Both the position numbers and the translations under genes were made by a program. A stretch of DNA of 64,000 nt from Paracidovorax cattleyae (GTDB lineage Bacteria; Pseudomonadota; Gammaproteobacteria; Burkholderiales; Burkholderiaceae_C): the NCBI RefSeq assembly GCF_900104515.1, contig NZ_FNJL01000006.1, forward strand, positions 124,001 through 188,000, read 5' to 3'. The notes beneath the pieces were generated by a model. It ran no database searches and had not been told where the DNA came from. It worked only from the letters and a program-made list of their open reading frames with translations. Positions 43,589-53,450 of the stretch are shown here, piece after piece; the first letter of the stretch is position 1; each line of letters begins with the position of its first letter.

Positions 43589-44599
43589 TCAGGCGGCGGC
43601 TGCCCGCTGCAGGCGGTCTCTCACGCCTTCCCAGTCCGGTGTCTCCGGTGGAGTTTCCACCCAGATGAGTTTCACACCCGCGTCATCGAAGTCGCGCAGG
43701 GCGGCGAAAAGTTCCTGGGCGGCAGCCGCGGCGTCTTCCGGCATGCGGCGCAGCACCACGCTAGGCGATGGCGAACGCAGACGGGCGCGGGCGTACACCG
43801 CCAGGTGGCGTGCCTCCGCGCCCAGCAGCTCCAGCCCGGCCCGCAGGGCCTTGGCGTCCATCAGCCGTACCTTGGCACTGGGTGCATAGTGCGCTTCCAG
43901 TGTGCCGGACGCCCGCGGCGTGTGCGACGGCAGTTCGTCCTTCGACAGCGGAGTGAGACCGCAGGCCGCGGCGATCTCGGCCCGGGTGATGGCGCCCGGG
44001 CGCAGCAGCACCGGCACGCCGCGCGTGCAGTCGATGATGGTCGATTCGATGCCCACCTCGCACGGCCCTCCGTCGAGGACCAGCAGGTCGTCCCCGAACT
44101 CGCCCTGCACATGCTGCGCGGTGGTGGGGCTGACCCGGCCGAAGCGGTTGGCGCTGGGCGCCGCCACGCCATGTACCGGCTGGCCGCCCAGGGCCGGATC
44201 GTCCGATGCGCAGGCCTTGAGCACGGCCTGCGCCACCGGGTGCGCCGGGCTGCGCAGGCCCACGCTGTCCTGGCCGCCGGCAGCCGCGGCGGCCCTGTCC
44301 GGCCTGCGCGGGAGGATCAATGTCAGCGGTCCGGGCCAGAAGGCCCGCACCAGGGCCTCGGCGAAGGGCGGAACGGATGCGGCGAAGTGCGGGATGCCTT
44401 CCGGGCCCGCCACGTGCACGATCAGGGGATGGTCGCTAGGGCGGCCCTTGGCCTCGAAAATCTGCGCCACGGCGGCATCGCTGGCGGCATCCGCCGCCAG
44501 TCCGTACACGGTTTCCGTGGGCAGGCCCAGCAGCCTGCCGGTCCGCAGTGCCCGGGCCGCCGCGTCGATGGAGGAGGGGAGCCGGCCGTCGAGGATCAT
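43589..44599 (-). CDS. tsaC: L-threonylcarbamoyladenylate synthase (TsaC/Sua5 type)
   Basis: This 336-residue enzyme makes threonylcarbamoyl-AMP from threonine, bicarbonate and ATP for tRNA t6A. The YrdC domain fills residues 1-205: GLPTETVYGLAADA, FEAKGRPSDHPLIVHV, WPGPLTLIL, APSANRFGRVSPTTA and IESTIIDC. A C-terminal Sua5 domain (about 235-335) starts SGTLEAHYAPSAKV, so it is the long Sua5 form. It follows purK by 11 bases on the same strand. The partner gene tsaB is at 37946. Confidence 0.95.
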   Translation of the reverse strand: MILDGRLPSSIDAAARALRTGRLLGLPTETVYGLAADAASDAAVAQIFEAKGRPSDHPLIVHVAGPEGIPHFAASVPPFAEALVRAFWPGPLTLILPRRPDRAAAAAGGQDSVGLRSPAHPVAQAVLKACASDDPALGGQPVHGVAAPSANRFGRVSPTTAQHVQGEFGDDLLVLDGGPCEVGIESTIIDCTRGVPVLLRPGAITRAEIAAACGLTPLSKDELPSHTPRASGTLEAHYAPSAKVRLMDAKALRAGLELLGAEARHLAVYARARLRSPSPSVVLRRMPEDAAAAAQELFAALRDFDDAGVKLIWVETPPETPDWEGVRDRLQRAAAA

Positions 44600-44610
44600 G
44601 TCGGCGGGCC

Positions 44611-45789
44611 TCAGAAGGCAGCGATGCCCAGCAGCGCGGCTGCCTGCAGTGCCGTGGCACGTGCGGCGTCCGCGGTGGGCGCGGTGACGTTCAGGTGGCC
44701 CATCTTGCGGCCCGGCTTGGCATCGGTCTTGCCGTACAGGTGCAGGTGGGTGCCCGGAAGGGCCAGCACGGCGGCCCAGTCGGGCGTGGTGGCGGACGCC
44801 CCGCGGGTGAACCAGAGATCGCCCAGCAGGTTCAGCATCACGGCGGCGCTGTGCTGGCGCGGCGGCACCAGCGGCAGCCCGGCCATGGCGCGCACCTGCA
44901 GTTCGAACTGCGACACGTCGCAGGCATTCTGGCTATAGTGACCGCTGTTGTGGGGCCGCGGGGCGATCTCGTTGACCACCAGCGAGCCGTCTTCGAGGAC
45001 GAAGAACTCCACGCACAGCACACCGGTATAGCCCAGCCCCTCCGCGACGGACCGGGCTGCCGCGACGGCCTGCCGCGCGACCGGCTCCGGCACGTTGCCC
45101 GCATGCACTTCGGTCACCGCCAGGATGCCGTCGCGGTGCAGGTTGCGCTGCACCGGCAGGTGGACACACGCACCGTCATGGCCGCGCGCCACGATCACCG
45201 AGCACTCGAAAGCCAGCGGCAGGCGTTGTTCCAGCACGCAGGGCACGCGGCCCATCGCCTCCCACGCGACTGCGAGCTCCCCGGCGGTGGCCACCCGGGC
45301 CTGGCCCTTGCCGTCATAGCCGAGGCGGGCGGTCTTGAGGATGCCCGGCAACAGCCCTGCCGGCACATCTTCCAGTTGCTCCGGTGTCTCGATCACGGCG
45401 TAGGGCGCGCACGGCACGCCGCACTGCACGAAGTGCGCCTTCTCCCGCGCGCGGTCCTGGGCGATCGCCACCGCGTCGGCCGCGGGCGCTACGGGGCGCT
45501 CGGCACCGAGCATGCGCAGCGCCTGCGCAGGCACGTTCTCGAACTCCGTGGTGACGGCGTCCGACAGGGCGGCCAGGCGCGCCAGTCCGTCCGGGTCCTC
45601 ATACGCCGTCCGGATGTGGTGGTGGCTGATGCGGCCGGCGGGGCTTTCGGCGTCGGGGTCGAGGACCGCCGTGAAATAGCCCATGGCCTGGGCAGCATGC
45701 GCGAACATGCGGCCCAGCTGGCCACCGCCCAGCACGCCGAGGGTGGCGCCGGGAAGGATGGGGTGCTGCGTGGAGGCGGGCATCGTCAT
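44611..45789 (-). CDS. purK: N5-carboxyaminoimidazole ribonucleotide synthase
   Basis: This 392-residue ATP-grasp enzyme of purine synthesis carboxylates [24 protein letters not shown] opens the first domain, [11 protein letters not shown] is typical, [14 protein letters not shown] and [14 protein letters not shown] are ATP-grasp and PurK marks, and MLNLLGDLW follows. The start overlaps the purE stop by 4 bases, so both are coupled. Length is normal. tsaC follows. The third usual member of this cluster, purC, lies 1.9 kb upstream beyond two genes on the other strand. Confidence 0.97.
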   Translation of the reverse strand: MTMPASTQHPILPGATLGVLGGGQLGRMFAHAAQAMGYFTAVLDPDAESPAGRISHHHIRTAYEDPDGLARLAALSDAVTTEFENVPAQALRMLGAERPVAPAADAVAIAQDRAREKAHFVQCGVPCAPYAVIETPEQLEDVPAGLLPGILKTARLGYDGKGQARVATAGELAVAWEAMGRVPCVLEQRLPLAFECSVIVARGHDGACVHLPVQRNLHRDGILAVTEVHAGNVPEPVARQAVAAARSVAEGLGYTGVLCVEFFVLEDGSLVVNEIAPRPHNSGHYSQNACDVSQFELQVRAMAGLPLVPPRQHSAAVMLNLLGDLWFTRGASATTPDWAAVLALPGTHLHLYGKTDAKPGRKMGHLNVTAPTADAARATALQAAALLGIAAF

Positions 45790-46283
45790 GCCGCTTCGGT
45801 GGGAAGCGCCATCGCGCGGGCCGCCGCGGTCTGCTCCTGGCGGAAGGCCTCCAGCCGCTCGCGCAGGGCCGGATTCTCGTTGGCCAGCAGGGCGACGGCG
45901 AAAAGCGCCGCGTTGGCCGCACCGGCCGTGCCGATCGCGAACGTGGCCACGGGAATGCCCTTGGGCATCTGCACGATGCTGTGCAGCGAATCGACGCCCT
46001 GCAGGTGCCGGCTGGCCACCGGCACGCCCAGCACGGGCACCGGGGTCTTGGCCGCCAGCATGCCCGGCAGATGGGCCGCGCCCCCCGCGCCGGCGATGAT
46101 CGCCTTCAGGCCACGCTGCGCCGCCGACTCGGCATAGGCGAACATGTCGTCAGGCATCCGGTGCGCCGAGACCACGCGTGCTTCGTGGGCGATATCGAAT
46201 TGCTGGAGAATCTGCACTGCGTGCTGCATGGTCTCCCAGTCGCTGCTGGAGCCCATGACCACGCCGATCTGGATGGGTTTCAT
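45786..46283 (-). CDS. purE: N5-carboxyaminoimidazole ribonucleotide mutase
   Basis: This 165-residue octameric mutase converts N5-CAIR to [18 protein letters not shown]-type start ([17 protein letters not shown]), [16 protein letters not shown] with the catalytic His, [17 protein letters not shown] and [34 protein letters not shown] define the family. It overlaps purK by 4 bases. It diverges from the CnoX-like gene, with 102 bases between. The last 15 residues are a poorly conserved tail. Confidence 0.97.
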   Translation of the reverse strand: MKPIQIGVVMGSSSDWETMQHAVQILQQFDIAHEARVVSAHRMPDDMFAYAESAAQRGLKAIIAGAGGAAHLPGMLAAKTPVPVLGVPVASRHLQGVDSLHSIVQMPKGIPVATFAIGTAGAANAALFAVALLANENPALRERLEAFRQEQTAAARAMALPTEAA

Positions 46284-46385
46284 GTGGAGTGGGGCTGCGC
46301 GATGCGCGCATCCGCCTGAGTGGAACCCGGGATTTTACTTTTGGTGCGCCCCGCCCGCGGGGCAAGCCTCCGCCTGCTGCACACA

Positions 46386-47294
46386 ATGATCGACGTCACC
46401 GTAGAGAATTTCGAAGCCGAGGTCATCGCCGCCTCGATGGAAGTGCCCGTCCTGGTGGACTTCTGGGCCCCCTGGTGCGGGCCCTGCAAATCGCTCGGCC
46501 CCATCCTCGAGAAGCTGGAAACCGAGTATGCGGGCCGCTTCAAGCTCGTGAAGATCGACTCCGATCAGGAGCAGCAGATCGCCGGCATGTTCGGCATCCG
46601 CAGCATTCCCACCTGCGTGCTGATGATGAACGGCCAGCCCGTGGACGGCTTCATGGGGGCGCAGCCCGAGGGGCAGGTCCGCGCTTTTCTGGACAAGCAT
46701 GTGCCCAGCGCCGATGAACTGCTGGCCGAGGCCGAGGAAGAAGCGGCCCAGGAGGCGCTGGAAGACGGCGACACCGACACCGCCCTCGAAAAGCTCCAGC
46801 ACGCCATCGCCACCGACCCTGCGAACGACGAGGCGCGCTTCGATTACGTGAAGCTGCTGCTGCAGCTCGGGCACGTGGACGATGCGAAGGTCGCCTTCGC
46901 GCCCGTCATCGCCAAGGCCCCCGGCTCGCGCCGGCTCGGCGCGCTGAAGGTGTGGATGGACGCTATCGACGCCACCGGAGGCGCCGGGGACGACACCGCC
47001 GCGGAAGCCGCGTTCGCGCAGAAGATCGGCACCGACAAGCGGGACTTCGACGCGCGCTTCGAGCGCGCCCGCCGGCTCATCGCCAGGCAGCGGTGGACGG
47101 ACGCCATGGACGAGCTGCTCGAAATCCTCATGCGCGACAAGGCCTGGAACGACGAGGCCGCGCGCAAGACCTACGTCGCCGTCCTCGAGATCATCGAGCC
47201 TCCCCGCATGAAGGTCGCCGAAGGGCAGATCCCCCCGGAGGACCCGGTCGTGGCCACTTACCGGCGCCGCCTCTCGAGCGTGGTGCTGAGCTGA
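46386..47294 (+). CDS. CnoX/YbbN-like thioredoxin with TPR domain
   Basis: This 302-residue cytoplasmic protein joins an N-terminal thioredoxin domain (1-110; redox site WCGPC, Cys31 and Cys34) to a C-terminal TPR-like helical domain (about 115-300). That layout matches CnoX/YbbN, a holdase that also guards substrates against over-oxidation and passes them to GroEL. In E. coli YbbN the site is SxxC; here the CGPC pair is complete, so disulfide reductase activity is expected. It is followed by the YbaY-META lipoprotein gene 10 bases downstream. It splits purE from purC on the opposite strand. Confidence 0.9.
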   Translation: MIDVTVENFEAEVIAASMEVPVLVDFWAPWCGPCKSLGPILEKLETEYAGRFKLVKIDSDQEQQIAGMFGIRSIPTCVLMMNGQPVDGFMGAQPEGQVRAFLDKHVPSADELLAEAEEEAAQEALEDGDTDTALEKLQHAIATDPANDEARFDYVKLLLQLGHVDDAKVAFAPVIAKAPGSRRLGALKVWMDAIDATGGAGDDTAAEAAFAQKIGTDKRDFDARFERARRLIARQRWTDAMDELLEILMRDKAWNDEAARKTYVAVLEIIEPPRMKVAEGQIPPEDPVVATYRRRLSSVVLS

Positions 47295-47304
47295 TGTGAC
47301 GGGC

Positions 47305-48159
47305 ATGGCGCGCACCATGCGCGCACCGCGGAATCTCCGTGCCGGCACGCCGCGGGCACCCCGCTGTCTGGCATGGCTTGCGGTGGCCATGCTGGCGATA
47401 TGCGCCACGGGCTGCGGCATCCTGCCCCCGCCGCCCGACGCCGTGGTGACGGGCATGGCCTATGCCCGGCAGCGTTTCTTCATCCCGTCGGGCGGTGCGT
47501 TCGAGGTGGCCATCCTGGACGTGACCGATGCGGATGCGCCGCCTGTCATCATCGGACGCCAGACCCTGGAAGAGTTCGAGCGGCTTCCGGTGGCGCTCCG
47601 CATTCCCTACCGCTCCGCGCAGGTGGTGCCCGAACGGCGGTACGTCGTCCGGGCCACGGTGTCGGTGAACGGCATCGCCTGGATGGCGAGCGAAGGGATG
47701 AATCCACTGCAGCGCGACCCCGCCTACCGCCACGTGGACGTGTTGCTGCAGCCGCTGCCGCGCAGTGCCGCCACCGAACAGGCCGCGGTACCGCTCGCGC
47801 AGACCTACTGGAAGCTCACGGAAGTGGACGGAATGGTGGTCCCGCCCGCCCCGGCCGGCCGGCCGCAGGCGCATCTGGTCGTGCAGCCCCAGGAAGGGCG
47901 GATCGCTGGATCCGGCGGCTGCAATCCCTTCATCGGCACCTACGAGATGTCCGGGGGCGAGCTGCGCATCGGCTCCATCGATGCCGGGCTGCAGCTGTGC
48001 TTCGATACCGGGCTGGCCGAAGGGCTGTACCTCGAGGCGCTGCGCACCGCCGAACACTACCGCATCGAGGGGCGGCAGCTCGTGCTCGCCCGGGCCGACG
48101 GGCCGGGCAAGGAGAAAGTCCTGCTGCGCTTCGAGGCCCCGGAACTGCGCTTGAAGTGA
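47305..48159 (+). CDS. lipoprotein with YbaY and META domains
   Basis: This 284-residue exported protein has a signal peptide with possible lipobox ATGCG. Residues about 45-155 form a YbaY-like beta domain (VVTGMAYARQRFFIPSGGAFEVAILDVTDAD; IPYRSAQVVPERRYVVRATV). Residues about 165-284 form a META/HslJ domain (YWKLTEVDGMVV; IAGSGGCNPFIGTYEMSGGELRIG). Both are linked to envelope stress or heat resistance in other species. Several ATGs (47305, 47317) and a GTG (47296) could start it. It follows the CnoX gene closely and is likely co-transcribed. Confidence 0.85.
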   Translation: MARTMRAPRNLRAGTPRAPRCLAWLAVAMLAICATGCGILPPPPDAVVTGMAYARQRFFIPSGGAFEVAILDVTDADAPPVIIGRQTLEEFERLPVALRIPYRSAQVVPERRYVVRATVSVNGIAWMASEGMNPLQRDPAYRHVDVLLQPLPRSAATEQAAVPLAQTYWKLTEVDGMVVPPAPAGRPQAHLVVQPQEGRIAGSGGCNPFIGTYEMSGGELRIGSIDAGLQLCFDTGLAEGLYLEALRTAEHYRIEGRQLVLARADGPGKEKVLLRFEAPELRLK

Positions 48160-48190
48160 GGCCGCAGGCGCGCGAAGGCGGACCCTCGGG

Positions 48191-49117
48191 TCACTGGCCG
48201 CCGGTAAGGCGTTCCAGGGCCTCGCGGTACTTCGCGGCCGTCTTCTCGATCACCTCGCGGGGCAGGCGTGGCGCAGGCGCGGACTTGTTCCAGGGGGCGC
48301 CGTTCACCTGGGCCTGCTCCAGCCAGTCGCGCACGAACTGCTTGTCGTAGCTCGGCGGGTTCTCCCCGGCCGCCAGGGCCGCCTCGTAGCCTTCCACGGG
48401 CCAGTAGCGGGAGCTGTCGGGGGTGAGCACCTCGTCCATCAGCACCAGCGTGCCGTCGGGGGCGAGGCCGAATTCGAACTTGGTGTCGGCAATGATCATG
48501 CCCTTTTCCAGGGCGATCGCGGCCGCGGCCTCGTACAGCGCGATGCTCGTGTCGCGGATTTTCGTGGCGAGGTCGATGCCGACCATCTCCACGGTGCGTT
48601 CGAAAGTGATGTTCTCGTCGTGCTCGCCTACGGCGGCCTTGGCGGCCGGCGTGTAGATGGGCTGCGGCAGTCGCGAAGCGTTCGTCAGTCCGTCGGGCAG
48701 CTGCACGCCGCAGACCGAGCGGCTGGCCTGGTACTCCTTCCAGCCGCTGCCCGCGAGATAGCCGCGCACCACGGCCTCCACGGGAATCGGGCGCAGCCGC
48801 TGCACGAGCATGGAGCGGCCTCGCACCTGCGGGACATCCTCGGGCGACACCACGCTTTCCGGCGTTTCGCCGGTCAGGTGGTTGGGGCAGAGGCAGCCGA
48901 GCTTGTCGAACCAGAACAGAGCCATCTTCGTCAGCAGTTCGCCCTTGCCCGGGATCGGCTCGCCCATGATGACGTCGAAGGCCGAGATCCGGTCGCTTGC
49001 CACCATCAGGATGCGGTCGTCGCCCACGGCGTAGTTGTCGCGGACCTTGCCGCGTGCGAGCAGCGGCAGCGAAGCCAGGGACGAGGTGTGCAGGGCGGAA
49101 GGGCTGGGCAGGGTCAT
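48191..49117 (-). CDS. purC: phosphoribosylaminoimidazole-succinocarboxamide synthase
   Basis: This 308-residue SAICAR synthase joins CAIR and aspartate in purine synthesis. [33 protein letters not shown] is the hallmark start; [18 protein letters not shown] and [33 protein letters not shown] follow, with the last binding aspartate and metal. ATG at 49117 gives the usual length; an upstream in-frame ATG at 49135 adds six residues. A long stem-loop sits in its leader at 49142-49182. It converges with the META-lipoprotein gene. Confidence 0.97.
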   Translation of the reverse strand: MTLPSPSALHTSSLASLPLLARGKVRDNYAVGDDRILMVASDRISAFDVIMGEPIPGKGELLTKMALFWFDKLGCLCPNHLTGETPESVVSPEDVPQVRGRSMLVQRLRPIPVEAVVRGYLAGSGWKEYQASRSVCGVQLPDGLTNASRLPQPIYTPAAKAAVGEHDENITFERTVEMVGIDLATKIRDTSIALYEAAAAIALEKGMIIADTKFEFGLAPDGTLVLMDEVLTPDSSRYWPVEGYEAALAAGENPPSYDKQFVRDWLEQAQVNGAPWNKSAPAPRLPREVIEKTAAKYREALERLTGGQ

Positions 49118-49141
49118 GGTGTGAAAGGGTTGCAAGCGGTA

Positions 49142-49182
49142 ATCCGGCCCCGCGCCGAGAAGCGCGCCGGGGCTGCCCGGAT
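49142..49182 (-). repeat. large stem-loop in the purC leader
   Basis: ATCCGG at 49142-49147 pairs with CCGGAT at 49177-49182, and inside it CCCC with GGGG and GCGC with GCGC pair around loop CGAGAA, with small bulges. It ends 25 bases before the purC start. No T-run follows on the minus strand, so it is not an intrinsic terminator there. It may be an RNA structure affecting translation. Confidence 0.4.
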
Positions 49183-49280
49183 TCTAGGGCGCGCCCGGCA
49201 GTACAGCCTGTGCATTGTGCGCCCGTACCGCAGCCCGGTCACCTGTAACAGCAGTATCCCCGGCCGTGCCGCGGTCAGGA

Positions 49281-49309
49281 TTGCATTTCCCGGCAGTGGC
49301 GCGCATAGT
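49281..49309 (+). promoter_or_regulatory. possible promoter of hpf
   Basis: TTGCAT and CATAGT stand 17 bases apart, as -35 and -10 elements of a weak sigma-70 promoter, with hpf starting 98 bases downstream. The -10 matches TATAAT at 4 of 6. No sigma-54 site was found. The 289 bases between purC and hpf hold no gene. Confidence 0.35.
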
Positions 49310-49406
49310 GGATTCGACAGCGCATGCATGAGCTCCCTTCCGTCGGGCCGCCACCTCGGTCGCCGAGGCGACGGCGTTTACTTCAACGTCCCAAGGAGAC
49401 TTGTTT

Positions 49407-49739
49407 ATGAATCTGACGATCAGCGGCCACCATCTCGAGGTCACCCCTGCTCTGCGCAGCTATGTGACGGGCAAGCTGGACCGGATCAGCCGGCACTTCG
49501 ACCAGGTGGTTGACGTGAAGGTGCTTCTCACCGTCGAAAAGCAGAAGGAGAAGGAGAAGCGCCAGCGCGCTGAATGCAATGTGCATGTCAAGGGCAACGA
49601 CCTGTTTGCTGAGAGTTCGCATTCCGACCTCTATGCGGCGGTGGACGAACTGGTGGACAAGCTCGACCGGCAGGTCGTGCGCCACAAGGATCGCCTCCAG
49701 GACCACCACTGCGCCATCAAGCGGGCCCAGCCGGCGTGA
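49407..49739 (+). CDS. hpf: ribosome hibernation-promoting factor
   Basis: This 110-residue short HPF binds the 30S subunit and promotes 100S dimer formation or stasis. [32 protein letters not shown] is the family start; [30 protein letters not shown] forms the last part. AAGGAG lies 8 bases before the ATG. It heads hpf-ptsN-hprK, the same order as downstream of rpoN in many proteobacteria, though rpoN is not here. A terminator separates it from ptsN. A second S30AE protein is at 7304. Confidence 0.96.
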   Translation: MNLTISGHHLEVTPALRSYVTGKLDRISRHFDQVVDVKVLLTVEKQKEKEKRQRAECNVHVKGNDLFAESSHSDLYAAVDELVDKLDRQVVRHKDRLQDHHCAIKRAQPA

Positions 49740-49812
49740 CCGCGAACACGAAGTGAGCGTCAAGGATTCCATTCAGCGGGATTGACCGGCCTTCGCCCCC
49801 GGTATCACCCGC

Positions 49813-49837
49813 AAAGCCGCCACAAAGGCGGCTTTTT
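49813..49837 (+). terminator. intrinsic terminator after hpf
   Basis: AAAGCCGCC and GGCGGCTTT form a 9-bp stem with loop ACAAA followed by five T in total. It lies about 75 bases past hpf and before the ptsN promoter region, so hpf can be transcribed alone. Confidence 0.9.
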
Positions 49838-49904
49838 CATGCCCCTTTCCGGGGCCTCAGGGTTTATGCTAAGGGGTGCATAATCGCAATCGCAACCCTT
49901 CACC

Positions 49905-50375
49905 ATGAACCGTCTAGCTTCCATATTGCCGGCCGCTCAAGTGCTCGTGAGCGTCGATGCCACCAGCAAAAAGCGTGCTTTCGAGGAGGCGGGGCTGTTG
50001 TTCGAGAGCCAGCACGGTCTCTCTCGCGCACTCATCACCGACAGTCTCTTCGCCCGGGAGCGCCTGGGTTCGACCGGGCTGGGCCACGGTGTTGCGATTC
50101 CCCACGGACGCATCAAGGGGCTGAAGGCACCCATGGCGGCCGTTTTTCAGCTGGCGCATCCCATCGGCTTCGACGCGCCCGACGAGCAGCCCGTGGGCCT
50201 GCTCATCTTCCTGCTCGTGCCGGAGGCCGCCACGCAGAAGCATCTGGAAATCCTTTCGGAAATCGCGGAGCTGCTGAGCGACGGCCCGCTGCGGGAGCGC
50301 ATCAAGGCCTCCACCGACGCGGCCGAGCTCCACGGTCTCATCGCCGGCTGGCAATCCGCACAGGCCACCGCGTGA
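49905..50375 (+). CDS. ptsN: nitrogen-regulatory PTS protein EIIA-Ntr
   Basis: This 156-residue cytoplasmic regulator of the nitrogen PTS has the phosphorylation site [10 protein letters not shown] (His67). [27 protein letters not shown] and the closing [14 protein letters not shown] are typical. It controls potassium uptake, stress and carbon/nitrogen balance in other species by its phosphorylation state. The gene lies 34 bases upstream of hprK, and a CATAAT element (49879-49884) may be its -10. EI-Ntr and HPr genes are not in the window. Confidence 0.95.
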   Translation: MNRLASILPAAQVLVSVDATSKKRAFEEAGLLFESQHGLSRALITDSLFARERLGSTGLGHGVAIPHGRIKGLKAPMAAVFQLAHPIGFDAPDEQPVGLLIFLLVPEAATQKHLEILSEIAELLSDGPLRERIKASTDAAELHGLIAGWQSAQATA

Positions 50376-50409
50376 TCCCATCCCTCACCGCTGCAACGGC
50401 GCGCAACAC

Positions 50410-51366
50410 GTGAAACCCAACGTCGTCAGTGCCGATGTCCTCTTCGAGGCCTTCCGCTCTGCATTGAAGTGGGAATGGGTGGCCGGCCTGGGGGCCTCCG
50501 AGCGCCGGTTCGACGAGGTCGCCGTGCGGTCCGCCCGCTCCGGTGCCGATCTGGTCGGCTACCTGAACTACATCCATCCCTACCGGGTGCAGATCCTGGG
50601 CGAGCGCGAGATCGCCTACCTCGTCAACGCCACGCCCGAGGATTGCAAGCGCCGCATCGCGCGCATCGTCACGCTGGAGCCGCCGGTGCTCGTGCTGGCC
50701 GACAGCCAGATGGCGCCCGATGCGCTGCTGTCCATGTGCGAGCGCGCGCAGATCCCGATGTTCGCCACGCACGAATCGTCGGCCTTCGTCATCGACGTGC
50801 TCCGGGCCTACCTGTCCAAGCACTTCGCCGACCGGATCACCATGCACGGCGTGTTCATGGACATCCTGGGGCTGGGCGTGCTCATCACGGGCGAGTCGGG
50901 CCTGGGCAAGAGCGAACTCGGGCTGGAGCTCATCTCGCGCGGCAACGGGCTGGTCGCGGACGACGCGGTGGATTTCTTCCGCATCAACCAAACCACCATC
51001 GAGGGCAAATGCCCCGACCTGCTGCAGAACCTGCTGGAAGTGCGCGGCATCGGCCTGCTCGACATCCGGGCCATCTTCGGCGAGACGGCGGTGCGCCGGA
51101 AGATGCGCCTGCGCCTCATCGTGCACCTCGTGCGCAAGGAAACGCTGGAGCGCGAATACGAACGCCTGCCCTACGAGCCCCTGACCCAGGACGTGCTGGG
51201 CGTGCCCGTGCTCAAGGTGGTGATCCAGGTCGTGGCGGGGCGCAACATCGCCGTGCTGGTGGAAGCGGCGGTGCGCAACACCATCCTCAACCTGCGCGGC
51301 ATCGATACCTACCAGGAATTCGTCGAGCGCCACCGCCGCGCCATGGAGCAGCGGGACGGCGCCTGA
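50410..51366 (+). CDS. hprK: HPr kinase/phosphorylase
   Basis: This 318-residue hexameric enzyme phosphorylates a serine of HPr and reverses this by phosphorolysis. The P-loop GESGLGKS is at 161-168, the catalytic His146 lies in HGVFMDI, and [22 protein letters not shown] is the HprK signature. The start is GTG at 50410. The neighbours ptsN and hpf are typical. In many betaproteobacteria HprK is linked to regulation rather than sugar uptake. The gene ends 46 bases from the convergent fur gene. Confidence 0.96.
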   Translation: MKPNVVSADVLFEAFRSALKWEWVAGLGASERRFDEVAVRSARSGADLVGYLNYIHPYRVQILGEREIAYLVNATPEDCKRRIARIVTLEPPVLVLADSQMAPDALLSMCERAQIPMFATHESSAFVIDVLRAYLSKHFADRITMHGVFMDILGLGVLITGESGLGKSELGLELISRGNGLVADDAVDFFRINQTTIEGKCPDLLQNLLEVRGIGLLDIRAIFGETAVRRKMRLRLIVHLVRKETLEREYERLPYEPLTQDVLGVPVLKVVIQVVAGRNIAVLVEAAVRNTILNLRGIDTYQEFVERHRRAMEQRDGA

Positions 51367-51412
51367 GACGCTGCCTGTCCCGGCGCGAAGCGGCGGGAGG
51401 CGGCTGAATCGG

Positions 51413-51850
51413 TCAGCGGCCGTTGCCGGAGGAGGTCTTCGCCGCGCAGGTGGCGCACTGGCCGTAGAGCGCCATGGAGTGGTCCTGCACCACCCAGCCC
51501 TTGGCCTTGGCCACGAGCTGCTGGCGCTTCTCGATCTCGGGATCGAAGAATTCCTCTACCTTGCCGCAGACCATGCAGATGAAGTGGTCGTGGTGCTGGC
51601 CCTCGTTGAGCTCGTACACCGCCTTGCCGCTCTCGAAATTGCTGCGGATCAGGATGCCCGCCTGCTCGAACTGGGTGAGCACGCGATAGACGGTGGCCAG
51701 GCCGATGTCGGAGCGCTCGTCCAGCAGCACGCGGAACACGTCTTCGGCCGTCATGTGGCGCTGGGCACCCTTCTGGAAGATCTCCAGGATCTTCAGGCGG
51801 GGCAGCGTGGCCTTGAGCCCGGTGCTCTTGAGTTCGTCGATGTTCGTCAT
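51413..51850 (-). CDS. fur: ferric uptake regulator Fur
   Basis: This 145-residue iron-sensing repressor has a winged-helix N-terminal domain ([40 protein letters not shown]), the metal-binding [16 protein letters not shown], and a second pair CATC near the end for zinc. ATG at 51850 is chosen; an upstream start would add 12 non-conserved residues. It diverges from bamE over 91 bases. A strong target site is the Fur box at 25563 before the TonB receptor. No clear Fur box is seen at its own promoter. Confidence 0.96.
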   Translation of the reverse strand: MTNIDELKSTGLKATLPRLKILEIFQKGAQRHMTAEDVFRVLLDERSDIGLATVYRVLTQFEQAGILIRSNFESGKAVYELNEGQHHDHFICMVCGKVEEFFDPEIEKRQQLVAKAKGWVVQDHSMALYGQCATCAAKTSSGNGR

Positions 51851-51941
51851 GACAGGGTCCTTCGGGGTGCCAGGGGCGCGCGCCAAGGCCTGGAAGACCA
51901 GCCGCTACAATGGTCCGATCATATCGTCTATGCCTATTTCC

Positions 51942-52499
51942 ATGTCCGTCCACGCCCATCGCAGCGCCCGCATGGGCCTGATCCTGTTGCTCGGCACGGG
52001 CCTTTCGGCCTGCGGCAGCTTCGACAGCGCCAGCAACCGCATCGCGAGCATGGTCACGCCCTACAAGGTCGAGGTGGTGCAGGGCAATTTCGTCTCCCGC
52101 GAGCAGGTCGAGGCGCTCCAGCCCGGCATGTCGCGCCAGCAGGTGAAGGAGATCCTGGGCACGCCTCTGGTGACCAGCCTGTTCCATGCCGACCGCTGGG
52201 ACTACGTCTTCACCCTCAAGCGCCCCGGGGTCGAGGCCCAGTCCCGCAAGCTGACGGTGTTCTTCAAGAACGACGCCTTCGAGCGCGTCGAGGGCGACGA
52301 AATGCCCACCGAGGCCGAATTCGTCGCCACGCTCGGCACGTCGCGCAAGACCAAGCCCAAGGTGCCGCAGCTCGAGGCCACGCCCGAGCAGCTCGCCAAG
52401 TACCCCAAGGCCGCCACCGCCACGCTGCCGGAGCCGGCCGACTCCGCGGTGCCGCCTCCGCCGTCGAGCTACCCCCCGCTCGAATCCACCACCCGCTGA
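51942..52499 (+). CDS. bamE: outer-membrane assembly lipoprotein BamE
   Basis: This 185-residue lipoprotein of the BAM complex inserts outer-membrane proteins. The lipobox is GLSAC (Cys about 24). [37 protein letters not shown] is the BamE (SmpA/OmlA) domain, with [13 protein letters not shown] and [19 protein letters not shown]. The C-terminal 60 residues are a long proline-rich extension, common in this order. An ATG at 51930 is an alternative start. The divergent fur and downstream dapB are usual neighbours. Confidence 0.94.
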   Translation: MSVHAHRSARMGLILLLGTGLSACGSFDSASNRIASMVTPYKVEVVQGNFVSREQVEALQPGMSRQQVKEILGTPLVTSLFHADRWDYVFTLKRPGVEAQSRKLTVFFKNDAFERVEGDEMPTEAEFVATLGTSRKTKPKVPQLEATPEQLAKYPKAATATLPEPADSAVPPPPSSYPPLESTTR

Positions 52500-52543
52500 G
52501 CAGCCGGCGGAAGCCGCCCCTTCGAACCTTTTCCTTGCGCGCA

Positions 52544-53398
52544 ATGACCGTATCCGCTGCTTCGACCCCGTCTTCTTCCGGTACTCCGGCGCCGATCCGT
52601 GTCGCGATCGCGGGCGCGTCCGGCCGCATGGGCCGCATGCTGATCGAGGCGCTGCGCGGCAGCGGCAACGACCTGGTCCTCGCGGGTGCTCTGGACGTGC
52701 CGGGCAGTCCGTCCCTGGGGACTGACGCCTCGGCCTTCCTGGGCCATGCCAGCGGCGTGGCCATCACGGCCGACCTGCACGAAGGCCTGGCCGGCTGCGA
52801 CGTGCTGATCGACTTCACCCGGCCAGAAGGCACGCTGGCCCATCTGGCCGCATGCGCGGATCGCGGCGTCAAGGCGGTGATCGGGACCACCGGCTTCACC
52901 GACGCCCAGAAGGCCGAGATCGACGCCTTCGCGCAGCGCACCGCCATCGTCATGGCGCCCAACATGAGCGTGGGCGTGAACGTCACCTTCAAGCTGCTGG
53001 AGATGGCGGCCCGGGCCCTGTCCACGGGCTACGACATCGAGATCATCGAGGCACATCACCGGCACAAGGTGGATGCCCCCTCCGGCACGGCGCTCAAGAT
53101 GGGCGAGGTCATCGCCCATGCCCTGGGCCGCGACCTCAAGGACTGCGCCGTGTACGGCCGCGAAGGCCTGACCGGCGAGCGCGATCCGTCCACCATCGGC
53201 TTCGCCGCGGTGCGCGGCGGCGACATCGTGGGCGACCATACGGTGCTGTTCGCGGGCACGGGCGAGCGCATCGAAATCTCCCACAAGTCCTCCAGCCGCT
53301 CCGGGTATGCCCAGGGCAGCCTGCGCGCGGCCCGCTTCCTGGCGGCGCACCGCACGGGCCTGTTCGACATGTTCGACGTGCTCGGCCTGCACGGCTGA
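52544..53398 (+). CDS. dapB: 4-hydroxy-tetrahydrodipicolinate reductase
   Basis: This 284-residue reductase of the lysine/diaminopimelate pathway starts with [19 protein letters not shown] (nucleotide-binding), followed by [25 protein letters not shown] and the catalytic [20 protein letters not shown] (His and Lys). Length is slightly above the usual 270 because of a serine/proline-rich N-terminus of about 17 residues. It follows bamE by 44 bases and precedes exbB by 52, so the three are probably one transcription unit. Confidence 0.97.
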   Translation: MTVSAASTPSSSGTPAPIRVAIAGASGRMGRMLIEALRGSGNDLVLAGALDVPGSPSLGTDASAFLGHASGVAITADLHEGLAGCDVLIDFTRPEGTLAHLAACADRGVKAVIGTTGFTDAQKAEIDAFAQRTAIVMAPNMSVGVNVTFKLLEMAARALSTGYDIEIIEAHHRHKVDAPSGTALKMGEVIAHALGRDLKDCAVYGREGLTGERDPSTIGFAAVRGGDIVGDHTVLFAGTGERIEISHKSSSRSGYAQGSLRAARFLAAHRTGLFDMFDVLGLHG

Positions 53399-53450
53399 GC
53401 GTCTCCTTTCCGGCACCGGCCCGGCATCGGCTCCTCTGGGTGGCGTATCC

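Noticed and set aside
49856-49904. A sigma-54 promoter before ptsN
   Set aside because: No GG-N10-GC element with TGGCAC/TTGC spacing is present; only a CATAAT element resembling a -10.
50376-50409. Start of hprK at another codon
   Set aside because: Family similarity begins at [15 protein letters not shown], so the GTG at 50410 is kept; no ATG fits better.
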